Positions 26,342 through 35,534 are shown, counted from the first letter of the stretch. The stretch: DNA of 41,616 nt from Glycomyces harbinensis (GCF_900101745.1 NZ_FNAD01000029.1:1-41616), one strand, 5' to 3'. Program-made: numbers and translations. Notes: generated by a model from the letters alone, not told the origin.

Positions 26342-27475
26342 CTACGCGTGTCCGTTGAACGCGTCCCTCATGCGGCTAAAAAAACCGGAACCGCCCTTGA
26401 CCTCTTTGATCTCCTCGTCGCGCAGGCTCGCGAGCTTGCGCAGCAGCTCTTCTTGTTCGGCGTCGATCTTGACGGGGGTGCGCACGTCGAGTTCGACGAA
26501 GAGGTCGCCCCGGGTGCCGCCGCCGCGCAGTTTGGGGACGCCGTGGCCGCGGACCTTCTTGATGGTGCCGGGCTGGGTGCCGGGGGCGAGTTCGACTTCG
26601 ACCTGGTCGTCGAGGGTGTGGATGTTCAGCTTGGTGCCGAGGGCGGCCTGCGTCATCGGGACGCGGACGCGGCAGCGCAGGTCGGAGCCTTCGCGGGAGA
26701 AGACCTCGTGCGGCTTCTCGTGGACTTCGACGTAGAGGTCGCCGGCGGGGCCGCCGCCGGGGCCGACCTCGCCTTCGCCGGAGAGGCGGATGCGCATGCC
26801 GTCCTCGACGCCGGCGGGGACCTTCACGGTGATGCGCCGGCGCGAGCGGACGCGGCCTTCGCCGCCGCACTTGCGGCACGGGTCGGTGATGATCGTGCCG
26901 TAGCCCGAGCAGGCCGAGCAGGGGCGCGCGGTGCGGACCTGGCCGAGGATCGTACGTTGTACGACTTGGACTTCGCCGGAGCCGCCGCAGGTCGTGCAGG
27001 CCTGCGGTTCGGCGTTCCCCTCGGTGCAGGAGCCGTTGCACGAGTCGCACAGGATCGCGGTGTCCACGGTCAGGGTCGACTCGGTGCCGAAGGCGACCTC
27101 TTCGAGGTCGAGGTCCAGGCGCAGGAGCGCGTCGTTGCCCGGGCGGGTGCGCGAGCGCGGGCCGCGGCGGCCGAAGCCGCCCATGGAGCCGCCGAAGAAG
27201 GCGTCCATGATGTCCTCGAAGCCCATGAACGGCGCCCCTCCGGCGCCGCCCGCGGTGCGGGAGAACGGGTCGCCTCCGGCGTCGACGATCGCGCGCTTCT
27301 GCGGGTCCATGAGGACCTCGAAGGCGGCGTTGATCTCCTGGAGGCGCTCCTGTGCGTCGGGCTCGTCGCTGACGTCCGGGTGGTACTTGCGTGCCAGCTT
27401 CCGGTACGCCTTCTTGAGCTCGTCGTCGGCGGCGTTCCGGTCGACGCCGAGAATGCCGTAGTAGTCCTTAGCCAC
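26342..27475 (-). CDS. dnaJ: Chaperone DnaJ
   Basis: A 377-residue co-chaperone of DnaK. The J domain (residues 1-65) has the HPD motif in ARKYHPDVSDEPD. A Gly/Phe-rich region with GGSMGGFGRRGP follows. The zinc region has four Cys modules: CDSCNGSC, CTTCGGSG, CSACSGYG and CRKCGGEG. The first ends in Cys rather than the usual Gly. The C-terminal substrate domain includes VKVPAGVEDGMRIRLSGEGE. It lies 15 bases after hrcA, so both are probably under HrcA/CIRCE control. This is the actinobacterial DnaJ copy tied to hrcA. Confidence 0.96.
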   Translation of the reverse strand: MAKDYYGILGVDRNAADDELKKAYRKLARKYHPDVSDEPDAQERLQEINAAFEVLMDPQKRAIVDAGGDPFSRTAGGAGGAPFMGFEDIMDAFFGGSMGGFGRRGPRSRTRPGNDALLRLDLDLEEVAFGTESTLTVDTAILCDSCNGSCTEGNAEPQACTTCGGSGEVQVVQRTILGQVRTARPCSACSGYGTIITDPCRKCGGEGRVRSRRRITVKVPAGVEDGMRIRLSGEGEVGPGGGPAGDLYVEVHEKPHEVFSREGSDLRCRVRVPMTQAALGTKLNIHTLDDQVEVELAPGTQPGTIKKVRGHGVPKLRGGGTRGDLFVELDVRTPVKIDAEQEELLRKLASLRDEEIKEVKGGSGFFSRMRDAFNGHA

Positions 27476-27490
27476 GTGCGCTCTGTCCTG

Positions 27491-28507
27491 TCAGCGGTTC
27501 TGTTCCAAAATCTCGGACACGTACCGGGCCACGGCGCGAACGGCCGCGATGGTGCCCGGGTAGTCCATGCGGGTGGGCCCGAGGACGCCCATGTGGCCGA
27601 CCACCGAACCCGGTCCGTATCCGGCGGTGACCACGGTGGTCTCGCGGAAGTCGTCGATCTCGTTCTCGTCGCCGATGCGGACCGTCAGGAGCGCGTTGGA
27701 GTCGGCGCGGCCCAGCAGCTGCATGAGCACGACCTCCTCTTCGAGCGCTTCGAGGATGGGCCGCAGCGACCCGGAGAAGAAGTTCCCCGGCCTGGTGAGG
27801 TTGGCGGCGCCGGCGACGGCGACGCGCTCCTCGGTGCGGGAGACCACGGTCTCCAACAGGACGCGGGCGAGCGCCGAGGCGCTGTCGCGCAGTTCCGGGC
27901 GCGCCAGGGAGGCGAGGTCGGCGATGATGCGGGGGGCGTCGGCCAGGGCCTTGCCCTGGAGCTGCTCGTTGACCAGCCGGCGCAGTTCGAGGATGTGGTC
28001 CTCGCTGAGCTCGGCGGGCGTCTCGACGTAGCGCTGCTCGACCCGGCCGGTGTCGGTGATCATGACGATCATGAGCCGGGCCGGGGTGACGGCGACTATC
28101 TCGAGGTGGCGCACCGACGAGCGGTTGAGGCTCGGGTACTGGACGACGGCGACCTGGTGGGTGAGCTGCGCGAGCAGGCGCACCGTGCGGGTGACGACGT
28201 CGTCGAGGTCGATGGCCTCGGAGAGGAAGCGGTGCACCGCGCGGCGCTCGGCCGTGGAGAGCGGTTTGATCTTGCCGAGCCGGTCGACGAAGAGGCGGTA
28301 GCCCTTCGGCGTGGGGATGCGCCCGGCGGAGGTGTGCGGCTGCTGGATGTAGCCGGCCTCCTCGAGGTAGGCCATGTCGTTGCGGACCGTCGCGGCCGAC
28401 ACGCCGAGGGCGTGGCGCTGCGCGACCGCCTTCGAGCCGACCGGCTCCTGGGTCGAGACGTAGTCCTCGACGATGGCGCGCAGCACTTCGAGCTTGCGAT
28501 CGTCCAT
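27491..28507 (-). CDS. hrcA: Heat-inducible transcription repressor HrcA
   Basis: A 338-residue repressor of heat-shock genes that binds CIRCE elements and is assisted by GroEL. The N-terminal winged helix ([20 protein letters not shown], then [20 protein letters not shown] and [14 protein letters not shown]) is diagnostic. The later part has the GAF-like domain and ends in the conserved [20 protein letters not shown]. The ATG at 28505-28507 is preferred to a GTG three codons upstream because of the distance to GAGGGG. A CIRCE-like element is found 81 bases upstream, so the gene is autoregulated. Confidence 0.97.
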   Translation of the reverse strand: MDDRKLEVLRAIVEDYVSTQEPVGSKAVAQRHALGVSAATVRNDMAYLEEAGYIQQPHTSAGRIPTPKGYRLFVDRLGKIKPLSTAERRAVHRFLSEAIDLDDVVTRTVRLLAQLTHQVAVVQYPSLNRSSVRHLEIVAVTPARLMIVMITDTGRVEQRYVETPAELSEDHILELRRLVNEQLQGKALADAPRIIADLASLARPELRDSASALARVLLETVVSRTEERVAVAGAANLTRPGNFFSGSLRPILEALEEEVVLMQLLGRADSNALLTVRIGDENEIDDFRETTVVTAGYGPGSVVGHMGVLGPTRMDYPGTIAAVRAVARYVSEILEQNR

Positions 28508-28587
28508 CGCCGCCACGTCCCCTCGATCTCGAAACCACTCGGTGAAACCCGCGAACCGAGCTTAAGCTCAGTCGGCCGGACTCAAGT

Positions 28588-28614
28588 TTGGCACTCCCGG
28601 CCCGGGAGTGCCAG
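28588..28614. promoter_or_regulatory. CIRCE element (HrcA operator)
   Basis: TTGGCACTC, nine bases, GAGTGCCAG. It differs from the consensus TTAGCACTC-N9-GAGTGCTAA in one base on the left and two on the right. The symmetry continues into the spacer, giving 12-bp arms around one central base. It lies upstream of hrcA-dnaJ and just past the CapA-like gene's stop, so it should control the hrcA operon. Confidence 0.92.
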
Positions 28615-28627
28615 TCTACGTGTGCGG

Positions 28628-29761
28628 TCAGGCTGCCGGGAGGACGAGCGCGCCGTCGTCGTCGACGGTCACTCCCGCGTCCCCGAAGTCCTCGGCGAGC
28701 TCGTTGAAGTCGTCGAAGGCGCCGTTGTCGTCGTCGAGGCGCGGATAGCCGTCGCCGTCCATGATCGTGGCCACGGCGCCCGCGGAGACGAGGGTGCCGT
28801 CCTCGCGGAGCGTGACGGACATGATCGCGGAGCGCCCGAGGGGCCCGTCGGTGCTGAACAGGTTCTGGCCGCCGCCGAAGTTGCCCAGCGAGTGGACGAT
28901 GAGCTTGCCGTTGTAGAGCTCGATGCCGCGCAGCACGTGGGGGCCGTGGCCGAAGAACACGTCGGCGCCGTTGTCGATGCAGGCGTGGACGAAGGCGCGG
29001 GTGTCGCCGCGGTCCTCGCCGTAGTAGACCTCGCTGCCCTCGGGGACGTGCCGGTAGTCGGTGCCCTCGGCGCCGACGTGGGCGGTGGCGACCACGAGGT
29101 CGGCCTGCTCCTTGGCGGCGGAGACGAGCGCGGCGACGGCGTCGAGGTCGCGGTTGTCGGTGTAGAAGCTGTAGGGCGCGAAGCCGACGATGCCGACGGT
29201 GAGGCCGCTCTCGGTCTCGAAGAACGCGACCTCGTCCTTGACGCCGGTGACCTCCATGCCGGCGGCTCGGATGGCCTCCTGGGTCTCGGAGGCGCCGTCG
29301 GGGCCGGCGTCCCAGCCGTGGTTGTTGGCCTGGTTGAGGACGTGGAAGCCGGCGTCGGCGAAGACCTGGGCGTACTCGCCGGGCAGGCGGAAGTAGTAGG
29401 CGTCGCAGCCGCCGCACTTGTCGTACTCCTGGGTCGACAGGGCGCCTTCCATGTTGGCGATGACCAGGTCGCCGACGAGATTGTCGCGCACGCCGTCGAA
29501 GAAGCTCGCGCCCTCGTCGGAGGGCAGCTGGTTCGGGACGGAGCCGGGCATGGTGTCGCCCACGTGCGTGATGGTGATCTCGCGGGGCGGCTCGGGCGAG
29601 GGCGACTCGGAGGGGGTCTCCTCGGCGGCGCCTTCGCCGCCGTCATCGGCCGGGGGCGGCTCCTCCTCGGAGCAGGCGGCGGCCGCGGCGAGGCCCGCGA
29701 CGGAGGCGACGAGCAGTCCGCGGCGGCGCAGGGACGTCGCGGCGGGGAGTGGCGTGTGCAT
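28628..29761 (-). CDS. CapA-family lipoprotein (poly-gamma-glutamate synthesis-like phosphoesterase fold)
   Basis: A 377-residue secreted lipoprotein. The signal is MHTPLPAATSLRRRGLLVAS followed by a lipobox LAAAAAC; the twin arginines suggest possible Tat export. A Pro/Ser/Glu-rich linker precedes the metallophosphatase-like domain: THVGDTMPG, IANMEGAL, NQANNHGWDAG, ATAHVGAEG, FFGHGPHVLRGIELYNGKL and HSLGNFGGG. These are the metal ligands of the CapA/PGA_cap family. No capBC genes are nearby, so a capsule role is not shown. The ATG at 29759-29761 is selected because it directly precedes the signal; an in-frame start at 29863 adds 34 unlikely residues. Confidence 0.88.
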   Translation of the reverse strand: MHTPLPAATSLRRRGLLVASVAGLAAAAACSEEEPPPADDGGEGAAEETPSESPSPEPPREITITHVGDTMPGSVPNQLPSDEGASFFDGVRDNLVGDLVIANMEGALSTQEYDKCGGCDAYYFRLPGEYAQVFADAGFHVLNQANNHGWDAGPDGASETQEAIRAAGMEVTGVKDEVAFFETESGLTVGIVGFAPYSFYTDNRDLDAVAALVSAAKEQADLVVATAHVGAEGTDYRHVPEGSEVYYGEDRGDTRAFVHACIDNGADVFFGHGPHVLRGIELYNGKLIVHSLGNFGGGQNLFSTDGPLGRSAIMSVTLREDGTLVSAGAVATIMDGDGYPRLDDDNGAFDDFNELAEDFGDAGVTVDDDGALVLPAA

Positions 29762-29915
29762 GGGTGCTGGGCTCCGGTATGGGGGACGGGGAGGGGTCGG
29801 GGCGGCCGCGGGGTGGGACCGCTGGGGCGCGGACCGGTACGGCCGTGAGGCGCCCGCGAACATGAGGGCACCTCGATGACGGAGTCAAATCTACGGGCCG
29901 CCCGCTCAGGCGTCG

Positions 29916-31118
29916 TCAGGCGGTGAGGTCTCTCACCACGGCGTCCGCAAGGAGACGACCGCGGAGCGTGAGCTTGAGCCGGTCGCCTTCGAGGACGCCG
30001 AGCCCGTCGGCCACAACGCGTTCCACCGCGGCCGCTCCCGCCGGGCGCAAGGCGTCCACGGGCATGCCGCTCGCGAGCCTGGTGAGCAGGAGCACCCGCT
30101 CCAGATACCGGTCGTCGTCGCTGAGGACCTCGTGGCCGGCCACCGGCATGCCCTCGGCCAGCGCGGCCGCGTACGTCGAGGGGTGCTTGTGGTTCCACCA
30201 GCGCACGCCCGGCAGGTGCGAGTGCGAGCCGGGCCCGGCGCCCCACCAGTGCCCGCCCTCCCAGTACAGGAGGTTGTGGCGGCAGCGCGCCTCCGGGGTC
30301 TTGGCCCAGTTCGAGACCTCGTACCAGGAGAATCCGGCCGCCGACAGGGCCGCCTCGGCCGCCAGGTAGCGGTCGGCGGCCACGTCGTCGGAGGGCTGGG
30401 GCACCTGGCCCGAGCGGATGCGGCGGGCCAGCGCGGTCCCCTCCTCGACGATGAGCGCGTACGCCGAGACGTGGTCGACGCCGGCGTCGACGGCCGAGGC
30501 GAGGCTGTCGGTGAAGTCGGCCGCGCTCTCGCCGGGCGTCCCGTAGATCAGATCGAGGCTCACGTGCTCGAAACCGGCCCGGTGGGCGTGGGCGACGGCG
30601 TCGAGGGCCTTCGCCGGGGAGTGCTCGCGGTCGAGGACCTTCAGCACGTGGGAGGCGGTGGACTGCATGCCGACCGACAGGCGCGTGAAGCCGCCGTCGT
30701 GGAGTTCGGCGAGGTAGTCGGCGTCCACGGACTCGGGGTTGGCCTCGGTGGTGGCCTCGTAGCCGTCGGCGAGTCCGAACTCGCGGTCGATCTCGGCCAG
30801 GATCGCCGCCAGGTCGGCGGCCGCCAGCAGCGTGGGCGTGCCGCCGCCGAAGAACACGGTGTCGACCTTGGGGCGCACGTCGAACGCGGCGGCGGCCTTG
30901 CGGATCTCGGCGCGCACGATCGCCGCATAGGTGTCGCGGGAGACCCCGGCGCCCAGCTCGGCGGCCGTGTAGGTGTTGAAGTCGCAGTAGCCGCAGCGGG
31001 AGACGCAGAACGGGACGTGCACGTAGAACCCGAAGCCGGCCTCCAGTGGCTGGACGGCGGCGGCGGCGATGGCCGAGGTGGGCGAATTCACGGCGGCGGT
31101 TGCGGGACTGGTGGGCAC
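29916..31118 (-). CDS. hemW: Radical SAM heme chaperone HemW (coproporphyrinogen III oxidase-like)
   Basis: A 400-residue radical SAM protein. The [4Fe-4S] cysteines are in PFCVSRCGYCDFNTY (C38, C42, C45; CX3CX2C), followed by FFGGGTPTLL and TTEANPESVD. LIYGTPGESAADF and YEVSNWAKT are typical of HemW, which delivers heme, as opposed to HemN, which decarboxylates coproporphyrinogen. The GTG at 31116-31118 gives a suitable N-terminus. The divergent hydratase gene begins only 19 bases away, so promoters must overlap coding DNA or be leaderless. hemW in this place, near hrcA and lepA, is normal for actinobacteria. Confidence 0.93.
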   Translation of the reverse strand: MPTSPATAAVNSPTSAIAAAAVQPLEAGFGFYVHVPFCVSRCGYCDFNTYTAAELGAGVSRDTYAAIVRAEIRKAAAAFDVRPKVDTVFFGGGTPTLLAAADLAAILAEIDREFGLADGYEATTEANPESVDADYLAELHDGGFTRLSVGMQSTASHVLKVLDREHSPAKALDAVAHAHRAGFEHVSLDLIYGTPGESAADFTDSLASAVDAGVDHVSAYALIVEEGTALARRIRSGQVPQPSDDVAADRYLAAEAALSAAGFSWYEVSNWAKTPEARCRHNLLYWEGGHWWGAGPGSHSHLPGVRWWNHKHPSTYAAALAEGMPVAGHEVLSDDDRYLERVLLLTRLASGMPVDALRPAGAAAVERVVADGLGVLEGDRLKLTLRGRLLADAVVRDLTA

Positions 31119-31137
31119 CCTGACTACGGTACTGGCA

Positions 31138-32021
31138 TGAGCGGCAACGACGCACCGATCGCCTACGAGGCCCACGAGGCCGTGGCGACCATTACCCTCG
31201 ACGACCCCGAGCGGCGCAACGCCCTGTCCACGCACCTGATCGCCGAACTGCGCCGGGCCCTGGCCCGTGCCGTCGGCGACCCGGACGTGCGCGTGATCGT
31301 GATCGACCACACCGGGCCGGTGTTCTGCGCCGGGGCCGACCTGAAGGAGTCGGCGGCGGCGCAGACCGCGGCCGAGCTCCCGGCGACGCACCTGGCGGAG
31401 GCGCTGGCGGACATCGCCGAAGCGCCCAAACCGGTGATCGTGCTCGCGCGGGGGGCGGCGCGCGGGGGCGGGCTGGGTCTGATCGCGGCGGCCGATTTCG
31501 CGATCGGGCTGGGCGAGGCCGAGTTCGCGTTCAGCGAGGTGCGGCTGGGCGTGGTGCCGGCGGTGATCGCGCCGGTGGTGATGCGCCGGATCGGCCCGGC
31601 GCGCACGCGCGAGCTGTTCCTGGTCGGCGGGGGCCTGGTCATCGACTTCGCCGACTGCTTCACCGGCGCGGACGCCGAGGAGTGGGGGCTGCTGACGTTC
31701 GCGTCCCCGGAGAACTTCTTCAAAGCGTGCGTGGACGACCTCGTCCACCGGCTCAAGATGGGCGGCCCTGCCGCGCAGGCGGGGATCAAGGTGCTCACGG
31801 CCACACCGGGACTGCGCGGGCAGCTGCGGGCCGAGGCTGCCCGAACGGCGGAGTTCTTCTTCTCCGAGGAGGGCCGCGAAGGCGTCCGTTCGTTCCTTGG
31901 GAAGCGGCCGCCCTCCTGGGTAGGCTTAGCGGCCCCGACCGACCTGATCGGAGTTCCGCTTGCGTCTTCTCCCCGCTTTGACCTCCCTGTTCCTGGCCGC
32001 GGCCGTGGCCGGCTGCACTGA
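31138..32021 (+). CDS. Enoyl-CoA hydratase/isomerase family protein
   Basis: A 293-residue crotonase-fold enzyme. The oxyanion hole and CoA region are seen in PVFCAGADLKES and ARGAARGGGLGLIAAADFAI, with FAFSEVRLGVVPAVIAPVV. LDDPERRNALSTHLIAELR is the N-terminal signature. The exact substrate is unknown; EchA-type enzymes act in fatty-acid or branched-acid oxidation. The conserved part ends near GKRPPSWV. The frame then continues for about 32 residues of odd composition, overlapping the next gene by 62 bases, as if the native stop was lost. The start lies 19 bases from hemW's start, with room for a leaderless transcript. Confidence 0.9.
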
Positions 32022-32799
32022 AGACGCCGGGGACCTGCTGCGCCCCAGCCCGACCGGGTGCTATTTCGGCTCGGGCGATGACCGGACCCACCTGTCGGCC
32101 GAGCAGGCCGCGAACGCGGCGACGATCGCGGCCGTCGGACAGCGCGACGGCATGGACGAGCGGGCCGTGGCCGTGGCGTTCACCACCGCGATGCAGGAGT
32201 CGGAGCTCATCAACGTCGACTACGGGCACGACGACTCGCTGGGCCTGTTTCAGCAGCGCCCGAGCATGGGCTGGGGCACCGAGGAAGAGCTCATGGACCC
32301 GGTGTACTCCTCGTTCAAGTTCTACGAGAAGCTGCGGCGCACCGACGGCTGGCAGGACATGACGCTCGCCGAGGCGGCCCAGGCCGTCCAGATCAGCGCG
32401 TACCCCGACCTGTACGTGAAGTGGGAGGACGAGGCGACGGCGATCGCCGCGGCGTTCGCGGGCGGCGCGGAGTCGGGCCTGATGTGCGTCAGCGGCGCCG
32501 CCGACGAGGTCGCGGCCGACCCGGCGGTCCTCGCCGAGGCGTACGCGTACCAGTGGGGCATCGAAGCGACCAGTGTGGACGATTCGACGGTCGTGATCGG
32601 CCCCTACGACGCGGTGCCGGGATGGAACCGGGCCGCGTGGGCGGTCGCGCGGGCCTACGACCACTCGATCGCGAGCGTCGCGTACGCCGGCATGGTCTGG
32701 ACCCCCGGCGAGGACGGCTGGGTCGCGGCCGAAGGCGAAGCGACCGAGGTGAGCGACGAGCCCTCCCAGATCGTCGTCACCTTCGCGACACCGGAATAG
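31960..32799 (+). CDS. Lysozyme-like lipoprotein
   Basis: A 279-residue predicted lipoprotein. TTG start at 31960 with GGAG six bases upstream. The signal is MRLLPALTSLFLAAAVAGC with lipobox AVAGC. The domain around residues 55-120 contains AVAFTTAMQESELINVDYGH and DSLGLFQQRPSMGWGTEEEL, similar to lysozyme-like domains of actinobacterial cell-wall proteins. The Glu in MQES is in the place of the catalytic acid. MDPVYSSFKFYEKL is also typical. It is often annotated vaguely in related genomes. A probable role is peptidoglycan cleavage or binding at the cell surface. A possible -10 (TAGGCT near 31921-31926) lies in the hydratase gene. Confidence 0.75.
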   Translation: MRLLPALTSLFLAAAVAGCTEDAGDLLRPSPTGCYFGSGDDRTHLSAEQAANAATIAAVGQRDGMDERAVAVAFTTAMQESELINVDYGHDDSLGLFQQRPSMGWGTEEELMDPVYSSFKFYEKLRRTDGWQDMTLAEAAQAVQISAYPDLYVKWEDEATAIAAAFAGGAESGLMCVSGAADEVAADPAVLAEAYAYQWGIEATSVDDSTVVIGPYDAVPGWNRAAWAVARAYDHSIASVAYAGMVWTPGEDGWVAAEGEATEVSDEPSQIVVTFATPE

Positions 32800-32826
32800 G
32801 CACTCCCGCGTCACAGCGGCACCAGA

Positions 32827-32848
32827 GTTAGGCGGCGGTTCACCGCAG
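32827..32848 (+). promoter_or_regulatory. Possible PHO box upstream of phoD
   Basis: Two adjacent 11-base units, GTTAGGCGGCG and GTTCACCGCAG, resemble the actinobacterial PhoP direct repeat (GTTCACC followed by four variable bases). The second matches GTTCACC exactly; the first matches only at GTT and the last C. A further GTTCCGG lies at 32861-32867. It is 88 bases before the phoD ATG, a suitable place for phosphate-starvation control. Confidence 0.4.
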
Positions 32849-32935
32849 CGTCGTCCGACGGTTCCGGACCATCCACGCTCGCTTGGTGGTCTGTGTGGGT
32901 CAAACCCGCACAACCCCCATCAAAGCGAGGTCCAC

Positions 32936-34594
32936 ATGCGCCTGTCGCGCCGTATCCTGCTCGCGTCCTCCGCCGCCACCGCCGCCACGGCGGTCCCCGC
33001 GGCGGCCTGGGCCGAGACCCGGATCCACCCCACCCTCACCGCCGACCCCTTCACCCTGAGCGTCGCCTCCGGCGACCCCGAGCCCGACGGCGTGGTCCTG
33101 TGGACCCGCCTGGCCCTCGACCCGCTCGCCGAGGACGGCATGGGCGGCATGCCGAACGGGTCCTTCGACGTCAAATGGGAGGTGGCGAAGGACGAGCGGT
33201 TCCGCCGCCGCGTCGCCTCCGGGTGGAAGGAGACGGCCGCCGAGATCGGCTACAGCGTCCACGTCGAGGTCGACGGCCTCGAACCGGGCCGGGAGTACTT
33301 CTACCGCTTCAAGACCGGCAAGTGGACCTCCCCGGTGGGCCGCACCGTGACCGCCCCCTCCCGCCGGTCGATGCCCTCGGAGCTGCGCATGGCCTTCGCG
33401 TCCTGCTCGCAGTTCGAGCACGGCTACTTCACCGCCTACCGCCACCTCGCCGAGTCGAACCCCGACCTGATCCTGCACCTCGGGGACTACCAGTACGAGT
33501 ACAAGGCCGGGGTGTACAACTCCCCCGACGGGAACGTGCGCGACCACGAAGGGCCCGAGACCGTCACGCTCGCGACCTACCGCCAGCGCCACGCCCAGTA
33601 CAAGGCCGACCCCGACCTCCAGGCCGCGCACCTGGCGGCCCCGTGGCTGGTCGTCTGGGACGACCACGAGACGGAGAACAACTGGGCCGACGAGGTCCCC
33701 GAGTCCGGCTCGGACACGCCCAACCCCGAGGACTTCCTGGCGCGCCGGGCCGCGGCGTTCCAGGCGTACTGGGAGAACATGCCGCTGCGCAAGTCCTCGG
33801 TGCCCCAGGGCATCGACATGCAGCTGTACCGGCGCGTCCAGTGGGGGCGCCTGGCCACCTTCCACATGATGGACACGCGCCAGTACCGCGACGACCAGGC
33901 GTGCGGGGACGGCACCCAGACCGACTGCGCCGAGGCGTGGGACGAGTCGCGCACCATCACCGGTGCGGCGCAGGAGGAATGGCTCATCGACGGGTTCCAC
34001 GACTCGCGGGCGCGCTGGGACGTCCTGGGCCAGCAGGTGTTCTTCACCCAGCGCGACGCCGACGCCGGCGGCCCCCTGCGCACGAGCATGGACGGCTGGG
34101 ACGGGTACGCGGCCTCGCGGCAGCGGATCATCGACGGCTGGGTCGACGCGGAGGTGCGCAACCCGGTGGTGCTCACCGGCGACGTGCACACGCACTGGGC
34201 CGGCGAGATCCTCGCGGACTTCCCCGACGCGCAGGGCCCGTCGGTCGGCGTGGAACTCGTGGCCACCTCGATCACCTCGGGCGGCAACGGCGCGGACTCG
34301 GTGCCCGAGGACAACGCCGCGCTGAAGATCAACCCGCACATCAAGTTCCGCAACGCCCAGCGCGGCTACGTCGAGACGGTCATCACCCCCGACCAGATGG
34401 ACGTGCACTTCCGGGTGGTGCCGCAGGTGACGGTGCAGGACGCCCCCGTGTACACGCGGCGGTCCTACACGATCGCCGACCGCGAGCGCGTCCTCCACCA
34501 GACGTACGACCGCCCCGTGGACCCCTCGACCATGTCCACCAACGAGAACCCGTTCGCCGACTCCGACGAGAACGCCGACGACCACCTGAACTAG
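32936..34594 (+). CDS. phoD: Alkaline phosphatase D (PhoD-like), Tat-exported
   Basis: A 552-residue Ca/Fe-dependent phosphodiesterase/phosphatase. The N-terminus MRLSRRILLASSAATAATAV is a Tat-like signal ending AAAWA. A beta-sandwich PhoD N-domain follows (FTLSVASGDPEPDGVVLWTR). The catalytic domain has CSQFEHGYF, LHLGDYQYEY, VVWDDHETENNW and LTGDVHTHWAGEI, which carry the metal ligands. Length is normal. The ATG at 32936 has GAGG six bases upstream. The C-terminus is acidic. A PHO-box-like sequence upstream and a strong hairpin downstream suggest a single-gene unit induced by phosphate limitation. Confidence 0.95.
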   Translation: MRLSRRILLASSAATAATAVPAAAWAETRIHPTLTADPFTLSVASGDPEPDGVVLWTRLALDPLAEDGMGGMPNGSFDVKWEVAKDERFRRRVASGWKETAAEIGYSVHVEVDGLEPGREYFYRFKTGKWTSPVGRTVTAPSRRSMPSELRMAFASCSQFEHGYFTAYRHLAESNPDLILHLGDYQYEYKAGVYNSPDGNVRDHEGPETVTLATYRQRHAQYKADPDLQAAHLAAPWLVVWDDHETENNWADEVPESGSDTPNPEDFLARRAAAFQAYWENMPLRKSSVPQGIDMQLYRRVQWGRLATFHMMDTRQYRDDQACGDGTQTDCAEAWDESRTITGAAQEEWLIDGFHDSRARWDVLGQQVFFTQRDADAGGPLRTSMDGWDGYAASRQRIIDGWVDAEVRNPVVLTGDVHTHWAGEILADFPDAQGPSVGVELVATSITSGGNGADSVPEDNAALKINPHIKFRNAQRGYVETVITPDQMDVHFRVVPQVTVQDAPVYTRRSYTIADRERVLHQTYDRPVDPSTMSTNENPFADSDENADDHLN

Positions 34595-34610
34595 CTTCTC
34601 CCGCAAGACG

Positions 34611-34662
34611 AAGGCGGGCCCGATCCGCGGACGCTACTCCGGCGCGGAACGGGCCCGTCTTC
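34611..34662 (+). terminator. Terminator hairpin after phoD
   Basis: AAGG-CGGGCCCG-AT-CCGCG pairs with CGCGG-AA-CGGGCCCG-TCTT around a 13-base loop. The two 8-bp and 5-bp GC stems are perfect. The gene ends 16 bases before. There is no long U-tract, only TCTTCC. Confidence 0.8.
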
Positions 34663-34826
34663 CATTCCGCCCCTGCACTTCGGACCCTTTCGGACCGCAC
34701 TCGGAATTGCCACGGAATGCCAGATCAGGCATGGGATTGCACGGAAACTCCGTATCCCCGCCGATGGCGCGACAAGGCTAGAGTGATCCTTGAAAGCACA
34801 CCCTTCTCTTGCCCGGAGCAGCGACT

Positions 34827-35534
34827 ATGACGTATCCGCCGCAATCGCCCGAACCCCATCAGTACCCCGGCGCACCCGGTCCCGGCGTCCCCGGACCGCA
34901 ACCGAACCCCTCCGGCGACTTCGCGACCGAATGGGGCATCAAAGAGCACCCGGGCCGCCCCAAGAAGATCAATCAACTGACGCAGTTGATGTGGGCGTTC
35001 GCCGCCGCGACCGTGTTGAACCTCGTCTTCGCGATCATCGCCTCGGCCACCGCGCCCTGGTGGTACGGCACCGGCTTCTTCACCGGGGCGGCCGTCTTCG
35101 GCCTGATCCTCGGCGCCGCCGCGGTCGCGATCGCCTGGTTCGTCATCAAGGACAAGCTCGGCGCCTTCGGCGCCAACGACCCGCGCCTCCCCCTGTACAT
35201 CACCCTGGGCGTCCTGGGGTTCTTCTCGCTCGGCGGTTTCGCGAGCGGCTGGAGCATCGGCTGGTACGCCGCGCTGAGCGCCCTGCTGGCGCTGGCGAAG
35301 CTCGGCGCCGTCGTCGCCGCGTTCTACCTGCTGCTCCAGCCCGAGACCGAGCACTGGCTGAAGTCGCGGCCCGGGAACCAGCCCAAGCCGCCGGTCCCGC
35401 CGCAGCACCCGGGCGGGGGCTACCCGCAGCAGCCCGGCGGCCCTCAGCAGCAGCAGCAGCCCCCGGGCGGCGGTTACCAGCAGCCCCCGGCCGCGGGCCA
35501 GCAGATCCCGCCGGGGTACCCGAACGAGATGTAA
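34827..35534 (+). CDS. Hypothetical membrane protein with proline/glutamine-rich tails
   Basis: A 235-residue protein. A Pro-rich N-terminal cytoplasmic part (residues 1-55) is followed by four hydrophobic segments, for example MWAFAAATVLNLVFAIIASA, FFTGAAVFGLILGAAAVAIA, LYITLGVLGFFSLGGFASGW and ALLALAKLGAVVAAFYLLLQ. The C-terminal ~55 residues repeat Pro, Gly and Gln (PQQPGG-type units, QQQQQPPGGGYQ). Such proteins are common in actinomycetes but have no known function. The ATG at 34827-34829 has a GGAG ribosome site; upstream starts are less likely. The preceding gap 34663-34826 holds no gene. It converges with lepA across a shared terminator. Confidence 0.75.
   Translation: MTYPPQSPEPHQYPGAPGPGVPGPQPNPSGDFATEWGIKEHPGRPKKINQLTQLMWAFAAATVLNLVFAIIASATAPWWYGTGFFTGAAVFGLILGAAAVAIAWFVIKDKLGAFGANDPRLPLYITLGVLGFFSLGGFASGWSIGWYAALSALLALAKLGAVVAAFYLLLQPETEHWLKSRPGNQPKPPVPPQHPGGGYPQQPGGPQQQQQPPGGGYQQPPAAGQQIPPGYPNEM

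Noticed and set aside
26348..29848. Very long open frame (over 1,100 codons) on the forward strand opposite dnaJ, hrcA and the CapA-like gene
   Set aside because: High GC in third codon positions leaves the opposite strand free of stops. The reverse-strand genes are clear family members and the forward frame has low-complexity Ala/Gly/Val/Asp composition.
28669..31155. 828-codon reverse-strand frame spanning the CapA-like and hemW genes
   Set aside because: It crosses two real genes in a different frame and is rich in Arg, Pro and Ser; it is a codon-bias shadow.
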